Assembly (NCBI GenBank): GCA_014529385.2
Contig: CM043951.1
Span: forward strand, 108,972,469 to 109,036,468
Direction: 5' to 3'
DNA: 64,000 nt
Source of the DNA: Adiantum capillus-veneris
Taxonomy: Eukaryota; Streptophyta; Polypodiopsida; Polypodiales; Pteridaceae
Under the pieces are notes generated by a model. The model saw only the letters and a program-made list of their open reading frames with translations. It was not told the origin of the DNA and searched no databases. The translations under genes were made by a program, and so were the position numbers. Position 1 is the stretch's first letter. Each line of letters begins with the position of its first letter. Positions 40,642 through 52,580 of the stretch are shown here, piece by piece.

Positions 40642-40808
40642 TGTTCAGCTTATGTGTGAAGCTACTCCATGTGATGGCTTACATATGAAGCTACTCTACA
40701 TATATCACTCATGTCCCCTCTATATATGCATCATCTAGTGTGAGTATTCAACACACTTTGGGGTTCTCACTTCTCGTGTCATGTCTCTCCTTCTCCGTCT
40801 ATTCAACA
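40642..40808 (+). repeat. 3' LTR of the nested element
   Basis: The copy is 167 bp and differs from the 5' LTR at four positions. It is followed by the target duplication aaagt. Confidence 0.92.
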
Positions 40809-41866
40809 AAAGTTGCATCCAATTTACTATCACGCAAAGTGTGCACGAGCCATTTTGGCATACCTCTAGCCTGCTCATTTTCAGCCCTTTCCTCATCAAG
40901 TACATCATGTACATCTGCATCAGTAATAGGCTGATCTATAACATTTTCAGAAACCCCCATAGGCTGTACATTTGCCTCATTGGAACCTACATTTGTATTT
41001 CTACCACTGAAAAGAGGCAACAAAGTGTCATAAATGTCCTGTGAGCTTACATTACTGTCTCTAGTACATGACAGCAAGGGCTGAACAGAATCTTCCACAA
41101 ACACTACATCCCGAGAAACCAAAATACGTTTTGTTTGCGGATGATACAACCTGTAACCTTTGCTTTCAGCACTATAACCAACAAAAATACATCTGACAGC
41201 CTTATCATCCAATTTTCTGCGCTGCACTTGTCGCACCAAAGCATATGACAAATAGCCAAAAACACGCATGTGCTCAATAGAAGGCTTTCTATCATGCCAT
41301 GCTTCATATGGAGTAATAGACTGCAAAGCTTTCGTAGGACACCTGTTAAGTACATAAGTGGCACACATGATGGCCTCAAGCTAAAAAGAATGAGGCAAAG
41401 CTTGACTTTTGACCATACATCGTGCCATTTCCGTAAGTGACCTGTTTTTCCTCTCAGCAACACCATTTTGCTGAGGTGTATAAGGCACTGTACATTGGTG
41501 TTTTATCCCACGACTAGCCAGAAATGCATTACATTCATGAGACATATACTCCCCCCCTCGATCGGAACGGAGGGTGCCCATAGTACATTTCGAGACATTT
41601 TCAGCCATAGCCAGAAATTGTTTGAAGCACATAAAAACTTTGGACTTCGCTTTAAGCGGAAATACCCATGCATGCCTGGAGTAATCATCAATGAACATCA
41701 CGAAGTACAGGTAATTGCCCAAGGACGGAGTTTGCATGGGCCCACAAACATCACTATGTACAAGCTGCACTGCATGTGGCCCGAACTGAACCATCCTTTG
41801 GAAACTTAGAACGCTGCATTTTACCCAAAATACAGCCTTCACAAACATGTTTGACAGGTGCTTCAA
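40809..41866 (-). pseudogene. pol: Copia integrase, with W-to-stop change and nested insertion
   Basis: Reading from 41866 leftwards, the catalytic core shows HSDVCGPM, FIDDYSRHAWV, LRSDRGGEY and NGVAERKNRSL, the usual D-D-E arrangement. A TAG at 41381-41383 follows HSF where Copia integrases have Trp (FW-EA). The same frame then continues at 41380-40809 with YVLNRCPTKAL, HDRKPSIEHMRVFGY and FVGYSAESKGYRLY. It is cut by the nested element at 40809. A G-to-A change explains the stop. Confidence 0.9.
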
Positions 41867-42938
41867 GAGGTGTCAAAGAAGCAACCATATCAGATTTCTG
41901 CAAACGCATCAAACTGGCAAAATTCAGATGACCAAAACGTGCATGCCAAAGTTTTGCATCTGAAATAGCCCTTGAATCTGCAACAGCATTTGCAAAATTT
42001 TGTCCACACTTGTCATACAAAGTGATCTTATACAACCCACGGCACAAAAGCCCAGATGCAACAATTTCATCACCAAATTTGAGATCATGAACTGTACATC
42101 TGTCATCAACAAATTTGACTACAAGTCCAAGTCTAGCAAGTGCGGATACAGACAAGAGATTCTTCTTGATCCCAGGTACATAAAGTGCATCAACAAGTGT
42201 GAAGGAACTGCCATTAGCAACAGTGAGCACAATCTTTCCAACTCCCTGAACTGGATAAGAGGCGTTGTTGGCACAAGTGACTGAATTCCCATGAGGGACA
42301 AACTCAAGAGAGGTAAACAATTCACGATGTGAGGTAATGTGCTTTGTAGCACCATTTTCGAAATACCACACATGTGAATCTGCAGCAACTGACAAGCATG
42401 CATCATGGGCAGCAGGATTGTAAGTGCACTCTGCGCTAAAAGCCCATTCTACATCAACATCAGCATTACAGTCTCCTTTCATAGAAGACTCAACAATGGC
42501 TGCATTTGTAGTGGAACCAGCATTTGCAGTGGAACCACCCTCTTTCTTCTTAGCCTCTTTGGCCTTAAACTTAGGACACGACTTGATCAAGTGATCATTG
42601 GCTTTACAATAATGGCAACGCATCTTCTTTTTGCCCTTATCACCAGAATTGCCAGACGAAGTGTTGCCAGTAGAAGCATTGGGAACAAAAGTTTTGCCAC
42701 TCGAAGTAGAACCATAAGAAGTGGTTACATTGTTGCTACCACCCTTTCTTTGAGAAGCAATAAAAGCCTGTTCAACTGCACGCTGTCTAGTCCTGTTTTT
42801 TCTGGAAAGTGACTCTTGCAATAGCAATGTGCACAATGCATCAAACTTGACAACTTCTGGATTTCCTTGGGTCATAAGTCTCCAAGTACTAGCAAAAGTC
42901 TGGTAAGAATCTGGTAATGCATCAAGAACAGTCTGCAC
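41754..42938 (-). pseudogene. gag-pol: Copia Gag C-terminus, protease and GAG-pre-integrase region
   Basis: The frame begins in the Gag (DALPDSYQTFASTW) and has one zinc knuckle CHYCKANDHLIKSC (CX2CX4HX4C). The protease active-site region reads WYFENGATKHIT, where Copia proteases have a D-S-G-A core. The catalytic Asp is therefore Glu and Ser is Asn, and activity is unlikely. Further on come LYVPGIKKNLLSV and LWHARFGHLN...CEGC, the zinc-binding pre-integrase part. The frame is lost near 41780-41860, where the integrase continues in another phase. Confidence 0.9.
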
Positions 42939-42964
42939 AAGTGAACTGTCTGAAATAACTTCAC

Positions 42965-43465
42965 CTACAGAAATAAGTTGCTCATTGATACCTTGACACT
43001 AGCAAGGAAAGTGTCCATATCATCTTCCTCATGCATAATCTTCGACTCCAGCTCTTTACGCAGCAAAGAAATTTTAGCCTCATTGCGGCTTGCATACAGA
43101 CCTGCTAGAATATCCCAAGCCTGTTTTGCAGATTTTGTTGAATGGATGTGAGGAACAATGGTGCGCTTCACAGACAACGCAATCAATGCATGAGCCTGCG
43201 CATCCTTAACATCCCAACGAGCTTGTTCTACCGTAGGCAAAACAACTCTAACAGTTGCAATCCTTGCAGCAAGACCTGCAACATCCTCAACATCGCCTAC
43301 ATCCTCAGAACCAGGACGTACATCAATGCCCTGCACAATGTTCCAAACACCCTTTGACACAAGAACATGTTGCATCATATAAGCCCACATAGGGTAGTTG
43401 TCCCCATCCAACCTGTCCTCAGCAGCAAACATCTTGAACACATCTGTGTTGTTGTTGTCAGCCAT
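42965..43465 (-). pseudogene. gag: Copia Gag N-terminal part (frameshifted)
   Basis: ATG 43463-43465 starts MADNNNTDVFKM, then LDGDNYPMWAYMMQHVL, the Copia Gag pattern. An in-frame ATG upstream (43528) extends it by 21 hydrophobic residues and is less likely. The frame stops at 42965. The following part resumes in another phase near 42990, so one base was gained or lost there. Confidence 0.88.
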
Positions 43466-43748
43466 GGAAAATGCTGCACCTGATGTGAAAACTGCCCAAA
43501 AATAGGAGAAATGGAGCGAGAACAACACGTGCTATATAGCACAAACCGTAGAAGACTATAAGGCACCTGTTATGCAAAAAACGACACTGACAGAAATTCT
43601 GCACAAAATGACGAAATAGCCTGTACAGTACTGCCTGTAGTGGAAACGGAGGCCGAAATGAGCCCAATGCCAAAGCTCACTGAAATCGGAGAAAGTGAGC
43701 AGGCGTGTGCTGGAGCAGCTGGCGACTAAGCCCGAGAGGACGTGACCT

Positions 43749-43760
43749 GCTCTGATACCA
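43749..43760 (-). promoter_or_regulatory. Primer-binding site, tRNA-iMet type (minus strand)
   Basis: GCTCTGATACCA on the plus strand lies two bases inside the 5' LTR of the Copia element and fixes its minus orientation. Confidence 0.93.
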
Positions 43761-43762
43761 AT

Positions 43763-43989
43763 TGTTGGAATTAGGGTTGCAGAGAAACGCACACAGCTTG
43801 GAGAAGACGAAGGAAGCTCAAGGCACACAATAGAGAGTGTGTTACTTAGTGTGCAATGGAAAGATAGATAGTCCTAGAGTGATGGGCGTATATACAATGC
43901 ACGGGAGAAAAAACCTCCTAAAGAGGGAAAAAATGCCCCGGCGGTCCTCATGTGTTCACACACATCACTACCACATGTATATGGTAACA
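43763..43989 (-). repeat. Copia 5' LTR
   Basis: A 227-bp copy. It differs from 34311-34537 at about six positions, including AGTCCT/AGCCCT and CGGGAG/CGAGGG. Confidence 0.92.
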
Positions 43990-43994
43990 AATAC

Positions 43995-45647
<1,653 letters not shown>

Positions 45648-45948
45648 GCAAAACCCAACGCCAGCCTTCCTTCTCCTCTATGTACATAAGTTTGAGACTT
45701 ATGTACATATTGGTTGCTTTCATATTTTATTGATTTGTCGTCGAGATTCCTCTGCTCCGAGCCTCTGCATTTATCTTATACATTAAAATACCTAATACAG
45801 GTCTTGAACTCAGATCTATCAGACTGAACGCTCTCCATAGATTTGGTCTAGACCAACCCTGTTACGCTAGTTAGTGCTATTAGTGGATCTTTCAATTTAT
45901 GAAAAAAAAACACACACACCTGCCGTAACCATTGGCCCTGTCCATGTT

Positions 45949-46076
<128 letters not shown>

Positions 46077-46542
46077 TGTTAGACAACACACAACAATGTT
46101 GGTTGGCGTACCGATGGTACAGCTAAAGTTGGTCGAAGCTAGCAAGTGGTCTATGCCAGGCAAAGGGTGCAGTCGAGTGCAATGCAGAAGGCTAGGGCAG
46201 GTGCCAAGGCCCTTGGCAACCAAAGGATAGCGGGAAAGCATGGTTGAAGCGGTTTTTTAGGCCAAAAGTGCTATAAAATGGTCTAGATGGGATGGTAGGT
46301 CAAGGCATCTAAAATGCCAAGTCAAAGCTCTAGAATGTGGAGTTCAGCATGCTCTAGAAGCCCGTCCAGACGGCTTGTCAAACGGAGCCCCGATGTTCTA
46401 GATATTGCAGTTTAAAGAAAAAGTGTGTAGAAGATCCCCGACGGACAGGGCAGCTGGGAGCAGGTGGCCCGGGCTGACGTCAGTATATATGTGTGTAGTG
46501 CTCGAGTTGTGGAGCATGCCTATCTTCTCAGATTGCGAATCG

Positions 46543-46738
46543 GAGCTCTGGATAGCAAGATATGATCGGTTGAAGATTTTCCAGGGGCCGAGTCGGGGCT
46601 CATTGGACTACACGGGGAAATGTGCCATCTGCCATCGTCAGAGCTCTGGATAGCAAGATATGATCGGTTGAAGATTTTCCAGGGGCCGAGTCGGGGCTCA
46701 TTGGACTACACGGGGAAATGTGCCATCTGCCATCGTTT
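46543..46738 (+). repeat. 98-bp tandem duplication in the 5' LTR
   Basis: Both units begin GAGCTCTGGATAGC and end CTGCCATCGT. Only one unit exists at the matching place in the 3' LTR (about 54284-54381). The duplication therefore arose after insertion, or by unequal exchange. Confidence 0.9.
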
Positions 46739-47407
46739 GAGCCTCGCCGAAGTTCTCAATGATAGTGTGTGTCACGAGGAGCCAACATAAATCAACGGTG
46801 TGTCAATCGGATGCTTGGTCGACCAGATACAGAAAGAGGAGCCGGTGGCAGTAGAAGGTGTGCAGATGATTTTTCAAGTTTTTGGCGGCCTCGGACGGCG
46901 AACTCAGAGAAGTCAAAGGGTGGCCAGGTTTACGTGGCATGGACCCGATACAGTGAAGATTCGGTCGGGCTTTGCGGCTTAGCAGTAGAAGGTTGGAGCA
47001 ATGAGAGGGAGCCTGGGAAAGTGAGCTCTTTGTGGGAGAGTTTTCAAAAAAAAAAAAAAGTTGCAAAGGCCTTGAGGGCTCAAAGGCTAGGGAGCTGCCA
47101 CGTGGCGGGCAGTGCTCCCACATGCGGTTGCGTAGCAGAGATCGGCCGGGTATAAGTCCGCAAAGGGTACGCCATTTGGTAGCGTGGGAAGGAGTAGGAG
47201 CTCCATGAGCTCATGGCTATGGCGCCGGTGCGCTGTGAACGGGGTGGCGCGGCCCAGTCGGGCTTCCGCGGCAGTCTTGGAGGCGACACAGGGCGGCGCA
47301 GTGGCGCGCCCGCGTGTGAAGCGGTTGGCAAGGTTGATGACGTGGCACTCGGCATGGGATAGTTCCTACGGCCCAAGGGGCCCCGAAATTTTGAGGAGAA
47401 GGAAGAG

Positions 47408-47431
47408 GGCAATAGCGACATCGCTATTGCC
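47408..47431. repeat. Perfect hyphenated palindrome in LTR
   Basis: Arms GGCAATAGCGA and TCGCTATTGCC (11 bp) are separated by CA. The same palindrome is at 55053-55076 in the 3' LTR. A related one, about 365 bp further on (55417-55446), has 14-bp arms with one mismatch and merges with the poly-C run; its 5' LTR counterpart near 47772-47800 is decayed. Confidence 0.85.
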
Positions 47432-48485
47432 TCCCCCCTTCAGGTAAGAGGTGAGTCCCGCAGCAGAGAAGGAGGACGAGAAGCTCGGAGGAAACCAAAG
47501 CGGGCAAAGACAAGCAAGGCCAAGTGGCCGGGCAAAAGGGAAGACCAAGGAAGCCGGACAAATCAAAGGTGGGCAAGAGCAAAGGGCATGGCCGTCCGGG
47601 CGAAATCAAAGGGTGCAAAGTCAAGCCAAAGTGAAGGCCCAGTGGATCAAAGAGCAAAGAGGAGTCGCATAGAGGAAAGGGAGAGTCAAAGTAAAAAATG
47701 GAGCAGTGTAAGGTTGAGGCCAATAGGGGTAAAAATGAAGAGATAAAAATAAATTAATTAAAAAAAGCCTAGGGGGAAATAGTGACATCGCTAATGCCCC
47801 CCCCCCCCCCCCCCCCCAAGTGCAAAGAATGAAGAAGAGAGAGATAGAGCAAAGTGGTGCCCTCCTCCCAAAAGATACCAATTCAAGATGCCAGGTGGAC
47901 CAATTGAAATGCAAATTCCCAAATTAAAGTCCTCCCCTATAAAAGTCAAAAAAGAATCAAATTTGAGGCTTTTTTCTTGGCCTTTTGAGGTACCGCCTGA
48001 AGCCTGCAAAGTGGAGTTCTCTAGCAAGTTAGCCTCTTTGTAACTTTTGCTTGAAAATGGCCATGGGTGATGGCATTGCAAGCCGGTGTATGTGTTTTCT
48101 GAAGTGCAATCAAGCCACAGTTGCCTCCCGTGTCATTGTTTCCCCTTCCCCCCTTCTCTTTCTCCTGCTTTCATGTCCCTCCTTGGTGCCGACTGTGTGG
48201 AAGTGTGTGCCCCCCCAGATCGATGGTGTTTTGAGTGAGAGAGTGAGATTGAGTGGTGGTGTGCGTGTGTAAGGGTGGAGACAGGCAGGGGTAGTAGGTG
48301 TATCTTGTGTGGTGGTTTTGTGGAGTGTGTGAGCAGTGGCAATTCAGCAGGCGGTGGTCTGCTAGTGTTAAGTGTTTCTTTGAAGGTGTTTTCCGAGAGG
48401 ATAGGGGTGTTGTGAATACCCTGAGCTATAGAGAGGCCCTGTTGTTTGTGCTGGGCGTGTTTCCCCATTCCCCCTCTCCATCTTC

Positions 48486-48499
48486 TGGTGCCCCCACGG
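48486..48499 (+). promoter_or_regulatory. Primer-binding site candidate
   Basis: TGGTGCCCCCACGG starts five bases after the LTR end CCTCTCCA. It has the TGG start and the position of a primer-binding site, but I could not assign the tRNA. Confidence 0.5.
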
Positions 48500-48558
48500 A
48501 GGAGCACACTGATTGCTCCTTGTTGATCGAAAAGAAGCGGTTTTTCGCGTTGGAAGTC

Positions 48559-49389
48559 ATGGCAGCGAGAAGCTATGGACCGATTTTCACAGGAGAAGAG
48601 AGCCTTGACGAGTGGATGTCAGATTTCAAGCTGTACATGCTATCGTTGCGTATGCCGAACGAGGATAGAAAAATGCAAACTTTTCCTTTGGTGATGCGTG
48701 GTAGAGCTAAAGCATGGTAGGACGCATTGGAAGGCGAGCCGAAGCAAGCATGGCCGGCTCTACGGGCGAGGTTTCTTCACGACTTTCGCAAGGAGACTTC
48801 GCTTGTCGAAGTGGATGCAAAGCTGAAAACGCTTAAGCAAGATGTAAGTGAAGAGTTCAATCTGTTTTTGGGTCATTTTGAAGAGTGTTGGGCAGAGTTA
48901 GCGGCAGCCATGCAATTGGCTAATGGAGATTACTTCAAGCTAGACAAATGCATGGCGTGTCTGCATCCCAAGGTGAGAGAGAAAGTTGATTTCAAGAGCC
49001 CAGAGAATTATAATGGTGCAGTAGCCATTGCACGGTCAAAGAGCAGAAAGATAAAGAAGAAGATAGAGCAGGGCGTGTCAGGCTACGAGACGATGGCCCA
49101 TGTTCAACCGCAGAGTCCGAGAGAGGCTGGACATGAAGAAAATCAGGGAATTCGAGGTGTAGTTGTTTTGCCGCAAAATTGGGTGCACACAGTGCAAGAT
49201 TTATCTGAGCAGATGCAGGAGTTGCGGCTCAGTGTCATGGATAGAGGACAGGTAAGAGGAGCAAGGGGCAGGGCACGGCCACTGCATGGTAGGTGTTACA
49301 ATTGTGGAGAAGAAGGGCACTATGCGCCTGATTGTCCTCAACCGCAGAGAGAAAGAGGAGGTATGTACCCGCTTTTTGGTAGAGGTTGA
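48559..49389 (+). pseudogene. gag: Gag of the Tat-type element
   Basis: The frame starts at ATG 48559 (MAARSYGPIFTGEESLDEW), 78 bases after the LTR. The capsid part reads FKLYMLSLRMP, then RAKAW, FLHDFRKE and FNLFLGHFEECW. A zinc knuckle CYNCGEEGHYAPDC (CX2CX4HX4C) is encoded at 49294-49335. TAG at 48718-48720 sits after RAKAW, where related Gags often have a second Trp. TGA at 49387-49389 sits in a Gly-Arg-rich linker, where CGA is the likely ancestor. Both can be single C-to-T or G-to-A changes. Confidence 0.85.
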
Positions 49390-49422
49390 GGTCAAGGACA
49401 ATACAATGGTCCAAGAGAGCAA

Positions 49423-50683
49423 GTGGTGGAGAATCCAGTGCAGCCAGCTCCGCAAAACGGAGGCGAGGTCCCAAGGGTAAACATCATAGGGGTGGACAAG
49501 CAGGATGTCGAAGTTTTGGCCAATAAGAGGGCAAGAGTTGAGAGAGAGACGAAGGTAGAATGGGAAACTAGAGCTCGCAAGAGCAAAGAGAAGGTGTACG
49601 AAGGCAGAGAGCAGCCCGAGCCTAGCAAAAGGAGGAGGCGTCGTAAGATCAAGCAAGCGGATTTCCAGCTAGGACGTGGCTATCCCGAGTACAATCTGGT
49701 GAGTGATGTTCAGAAACAAAAGGAAAATATTACATTTGGTCAATTGTTAGCCTTAAATCCAAAGCTAAGGAGGCAATGGTCCACCAGTGTTAGCACCAGG
49801 CTGCCAAGAGCTAAGGGAAATGTGCAAGCAGTGCAAAACATGGCTTTGAGGGTAGGTAGCCCCACTGAAGTTCTTCCTCTTGTGGATGCGATTATAGAGA
49901 AGAGGATGCAGGTACAAGCCTACATAGACGGTGGAGCACAGGTTTGTGTCATGACGGAAGTAGCCATGAAAGAGACGGGAGTCAAGGCAGTAGTCAGGTC
50001 AAATGTGCGCATGAGGATGGATAACCATACCAAAGCCAGGTTTTCCTGGTGTGGCGCAGGATGTGAAGGTCAAAGTAATGGGCATAGAGTGCCTGATTGA
50101 CTTCTTTGTGATGAAGGTAAGGGATAATGCTTACCCTATCATTTTGGGTCGGCCATGGCTTTTGGCGATAGGAGCAAAGCAGGATTGGGAGAGCAAAGTA
50201 TTCACTTTGCCTGACAAAGAGAGAGGCAGACAAATTGTGCTTGATTTGAAGACCAAGGAGAGCAGTTCTCGTCCTATGGCAGTTAAGGATGAGGGCGACA
50301 CGACGAGCTATGAGTACGAGACTGAGACGGGCTACGATGAAGGCTATACTAGCACAGAGGAAGAGGAGAGCGAGGATGACATGTTGAAGATAGATGCAGA
50401 CTTGTTCGGCGTCACCATAGATGAATCTCCACCTAAAGAGGAAGGTATGCAGCCTCAAGCTCATGGTTTAAGCATAGAGGATGTTTCAAGCATGATAAGT
50501 GAAGACTTAACCAAAGGGGAAAAGGAAGGATATGTTCAACTGTGTGAGTCCTATCCAAATCTGTTTGCGACGGAGTACAAGCATTTGCGAGGTACAAAAG
50601 GGGTGGAGCACAAGATTGTTCTTAAGGAGGGACATAAGCCTAAAGCACAGAAGCGAAGAAGACTAGGAGAAATTCAAAAGTAA
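49423..50683 (+). pseudogene. pol: Protease and linker region of the Tat-type element
   Basis: After a basic linker, the retropepsin domain has AYIDGGAQVCVM (Asp codon at 49927) and PIILGRPWLL (near 50150). The active site is D-G-G, as in the element at 3780. A one-base frameshift near 50041 separates the two halves: the frame from 48559 closes at 50100, and the continuation runs in the next frame from 50051. An acidic linker follows (Glu/Asp/Tyr-rich, about 50290-50400). TAA at 50681-50683 precedes the reverse transcriptase. Confidence 0.85.
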
Positions 50684-51954
50684 GCCCTTTGGCAGGAGAT
50701 CAATAAGCTATTGGATGCAGGCATCATATATCCAGTGAAGGAGTCAAAGTGGGTCTCGCCAGTGGTCATAACCCCTAAGAAGAATGGGAAATGGAGAGTG
50801 TGTGTCGACTACAAGCCATTGAATGCCGCGACCAAGAGGAATCACTACCCCTTGCCGTTTCAAGACGAAATCCTAAACCAGGTGGCTGGGCATGAGAGGT
50901 ACTCGATTATGGATGGCTTTTCGGGGTACTTTCAGATAGGGATTGCACTTGAAGACCAGCTGAAGACCACATTCATATCTCCATGGGGTTGTTTTGCTTA
51001 CCGCCGGATGCCATTTGGATTAGTGAATGCATACGCTACCTTCCAAGGTTGGATGAACAGGGTATTTGGTCCATATTTGGGCCGTTTTATTAGGGTCTTC
51101 ATGGATGATATCGGCTGCTACAGTTCAAGGTTGGAGCACCTATCAAAACTCCAACTATGCTTTCAAAGGCTTGATGAAGAAGGAGGTCAGCTGAACCCCA
51201 AGAAGTGCAAGCTAGCACAGCCTCGAGCGCAGCTGTTAGGTCATATGGTGTTGCAAAACGGTATAGAGGCTGATCCCGAGAAGGTGAAGGCATTGGTGTT
51301 GATGGAGCCACCATCAGATGCTCAAGGTTTGGCTTCATTTGTTCATAAGCTGAAGTATTTTTCACGTTTCTTTTGGATGCTGTCGCAATATGTGCATTCT
51401 CTTCAAAAGAGGGCTCAGCAAGTGCATGGATATGAGTGGGATGAGGAAGCTCAAGAGGCTTTTGATAGGGTTAAAGAGATTTTGTGCCAGTTGCCAGTGG
51501 TGTGTCCTCCCAATCGAGAGGACGACTTCTATGTGTCTATGACAGTGGGCACAGTTGCTATTGGAGCGGTTCTATTGGAAAAGGTAGGGAGAAGCTACAA
51601 GCCGATATACTTTGAGAGCAGGGTTATTAGCCCAGGAGAGGCTACCTACGCCGAGGCGGAGCAGTGGGTGATGGCTCCATTATTCGCTTGCAGGAAGTTT
51701 AAAGTCCATTTGATTGTGTGTAATTTTTTTGTGTTGACAGCTAATAATCTATTGCCAGAGGTAGTGCTACATTTGAGGCCAGGAAGGAGGATTATGAAGT
51801 GGGTGTTGGAGCTATAGGAGTTCGAGTTCGAGTTCAAGGTGGATCACACGAGTCGGTCTCACCTGGCAAACATTCTTGTCAGCAAGGCTATTGATTTACC
51901 GGCCTATCCAAGGGTGGTACGAGATGAAGCCAAGGAGGAACCCGACTTGGAGGA
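50684..51954 (+). pseudogene. pol: Reverse transcriptase and RNase H of the Tat-type element
   Basis: The reverse transcriptase shows LLDAGIIYPVKESKWVSPVV, WRVCVDYKPLNAAT, FSGYFQI, MPFGLVNAYATFQ and the catalytic FMDD (51098-51109), then LGHMV. The RNase H part reads DFYVSMTVGTVAIGAVL and FESRVISPGEATYAEAEQ. TAG at 51815-51817 interrupts MKWVLEL-EFEF, where a Gln codon (CAG) is the likely ancestor. Catalytic residues of the reverse transcriptase look intact. Confidence 0.9.
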
Positions 51955-52580
51955 TGCTTTTACTATGTGGTTCGATGGAGCATATTGAAGGGTAGTGCAG
52001 AAAGCAAGAGGAGGTGTGGTGATACACGACCCACATGGAAAGACAATATTTTTGAAGGCATACGATTTAGAGGATGTCCACACCAATAATGAGGCGGAGT
52101 ATCTCACTCTGCATTTGGGTTTAAAGCAGTGCATAGAGTTCGGCATTTCAAGGTTGGTGGTGAAGGGAGATGCATTGCTAGTCATCAAGAAACTGTTAGG
52201 CCAATGGCAGGTAAAGCGCAATTCTTTGAAGCATTGGTTCTTTTCCATCAAGAAGATGTTGAAGTCTTTTGGAGAAGTCCAATTCAAGCATGTGAGGAGA
52301 GAGCAGAATCAAGAGTCGGATCAACTAGCTAGCAGCAAAGTACAGGTACATGTTGCAGGTCTATATGTGGCCCCAACCACTTATGTAGGTAGGGAGACTC
52401 TAAAAGAGATTGAAGGCTTTTTGAGTACAGGGCAATGTTCAGAGGGTTTGTCCAAGCTACAAAAGAGAAGAGTGGTGCAAAAGGCCCGCAAGTTCACATT
52501 GGTAGGTGAAGAGGTCATGAACTATGGGTGTGACGGAGTGCTTAGAAGGGTGCTATACAAAGAGGAGATAGGGATGGTGC
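51955..52580 (+). pseudogene. Second RNase H-like domain (aRNH) of the Tat-type element
   Basis: MWFDGAY (Asp at 51974) is followed by a TGA at 51986-51988, where Trp or Cys is usual. Then come RGGVVIHDPHG, NNEAEYLTLHLGL and VVKGDALLVIKKLLGQW, and later NQESDQLAS. These match the D-E-D-D acidic residues of the archaeal-type RNase H domain found between RNase H and integrase in Tat-lineage Gypsy elements. Confidence 0.85.

Larger units (their letters stand above)
36245..40808 (+). mobile_element. Nested ORF-less LTR retrotransposon (LARD-like), Copia-type signals
   Basis: LTRs of 167 bp at 36245-36411 and 40642-40808 (TGTTCAG...TATTCAACA) differ at four positions. The target duplication is aaagt (36240-36244 and 40809-40813). 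TGGTATCAGAGC follows the first LTR directly (36412-36423), and the polypurine tract GAGTGGGGG ends at 40641. The 4.2-kb interior has no ORF over about 90 codons and no Gag or Pol motif. It is rich in internal tandem repeats. It must have been moved by another element's enzymes. The signals place it nearest to Copia, but there is no protein to prove this. Confidence 0.92.
34311..43989 (-). mobile_element. Ty1/Copia retrotransposon (minus strand), decayed, with nested element
   Basis: Identical-length LTRs of 227 bp (34311-34537 and 43763-43989, TGTTGGAA...GGTAACA) flank the element. They differ at about six positions. The target duplication is aatat/aatac, one mismatch. Reading right to left, it has a tRNA-iMet primer-binding site, gag, protease, integrase, reverse transcriptase-RNase H and a polypurine tract, the Copia order. 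Two frameshifts, one nonsense codon and the 4.56-kb nested insertion (36245-40808) break the single frame. Confidence 0.93.
46112..48480 (+). repeat. 5' LTR (2369 bp) of the Tat-type element
   Basis: The first base is C where the 3' LTR has T, so the terminal TG has mutated. The LTR contains a 98-bp tandem duplication (46543-46640 and 46641-46738) that is single in the 3' LTR, a C run of 21 at 47797-47817 (11 in the 3' LTR), and a TATAAAAG near 47938-47945 that probably starts transcription. Several ORFs of about 60-130 codons inside it are conserved between LTRs only because the LTRs are copies. Confidence 0.88.

Noticed and set aside
46769-48081. Several 60-130 codon ORFs conserved between 46.8-48.1 kb and 54.4-55.7 kb
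   Set aside because: The two regions are the paired LTRs of one element, so conservation is by duplication; frames differ by indels and no domain is visible.
49994-50464. 156-codon minus-strand ORF
   Set aside because: It is the shadow of the Gypsy protease/linker region on the plus strand.
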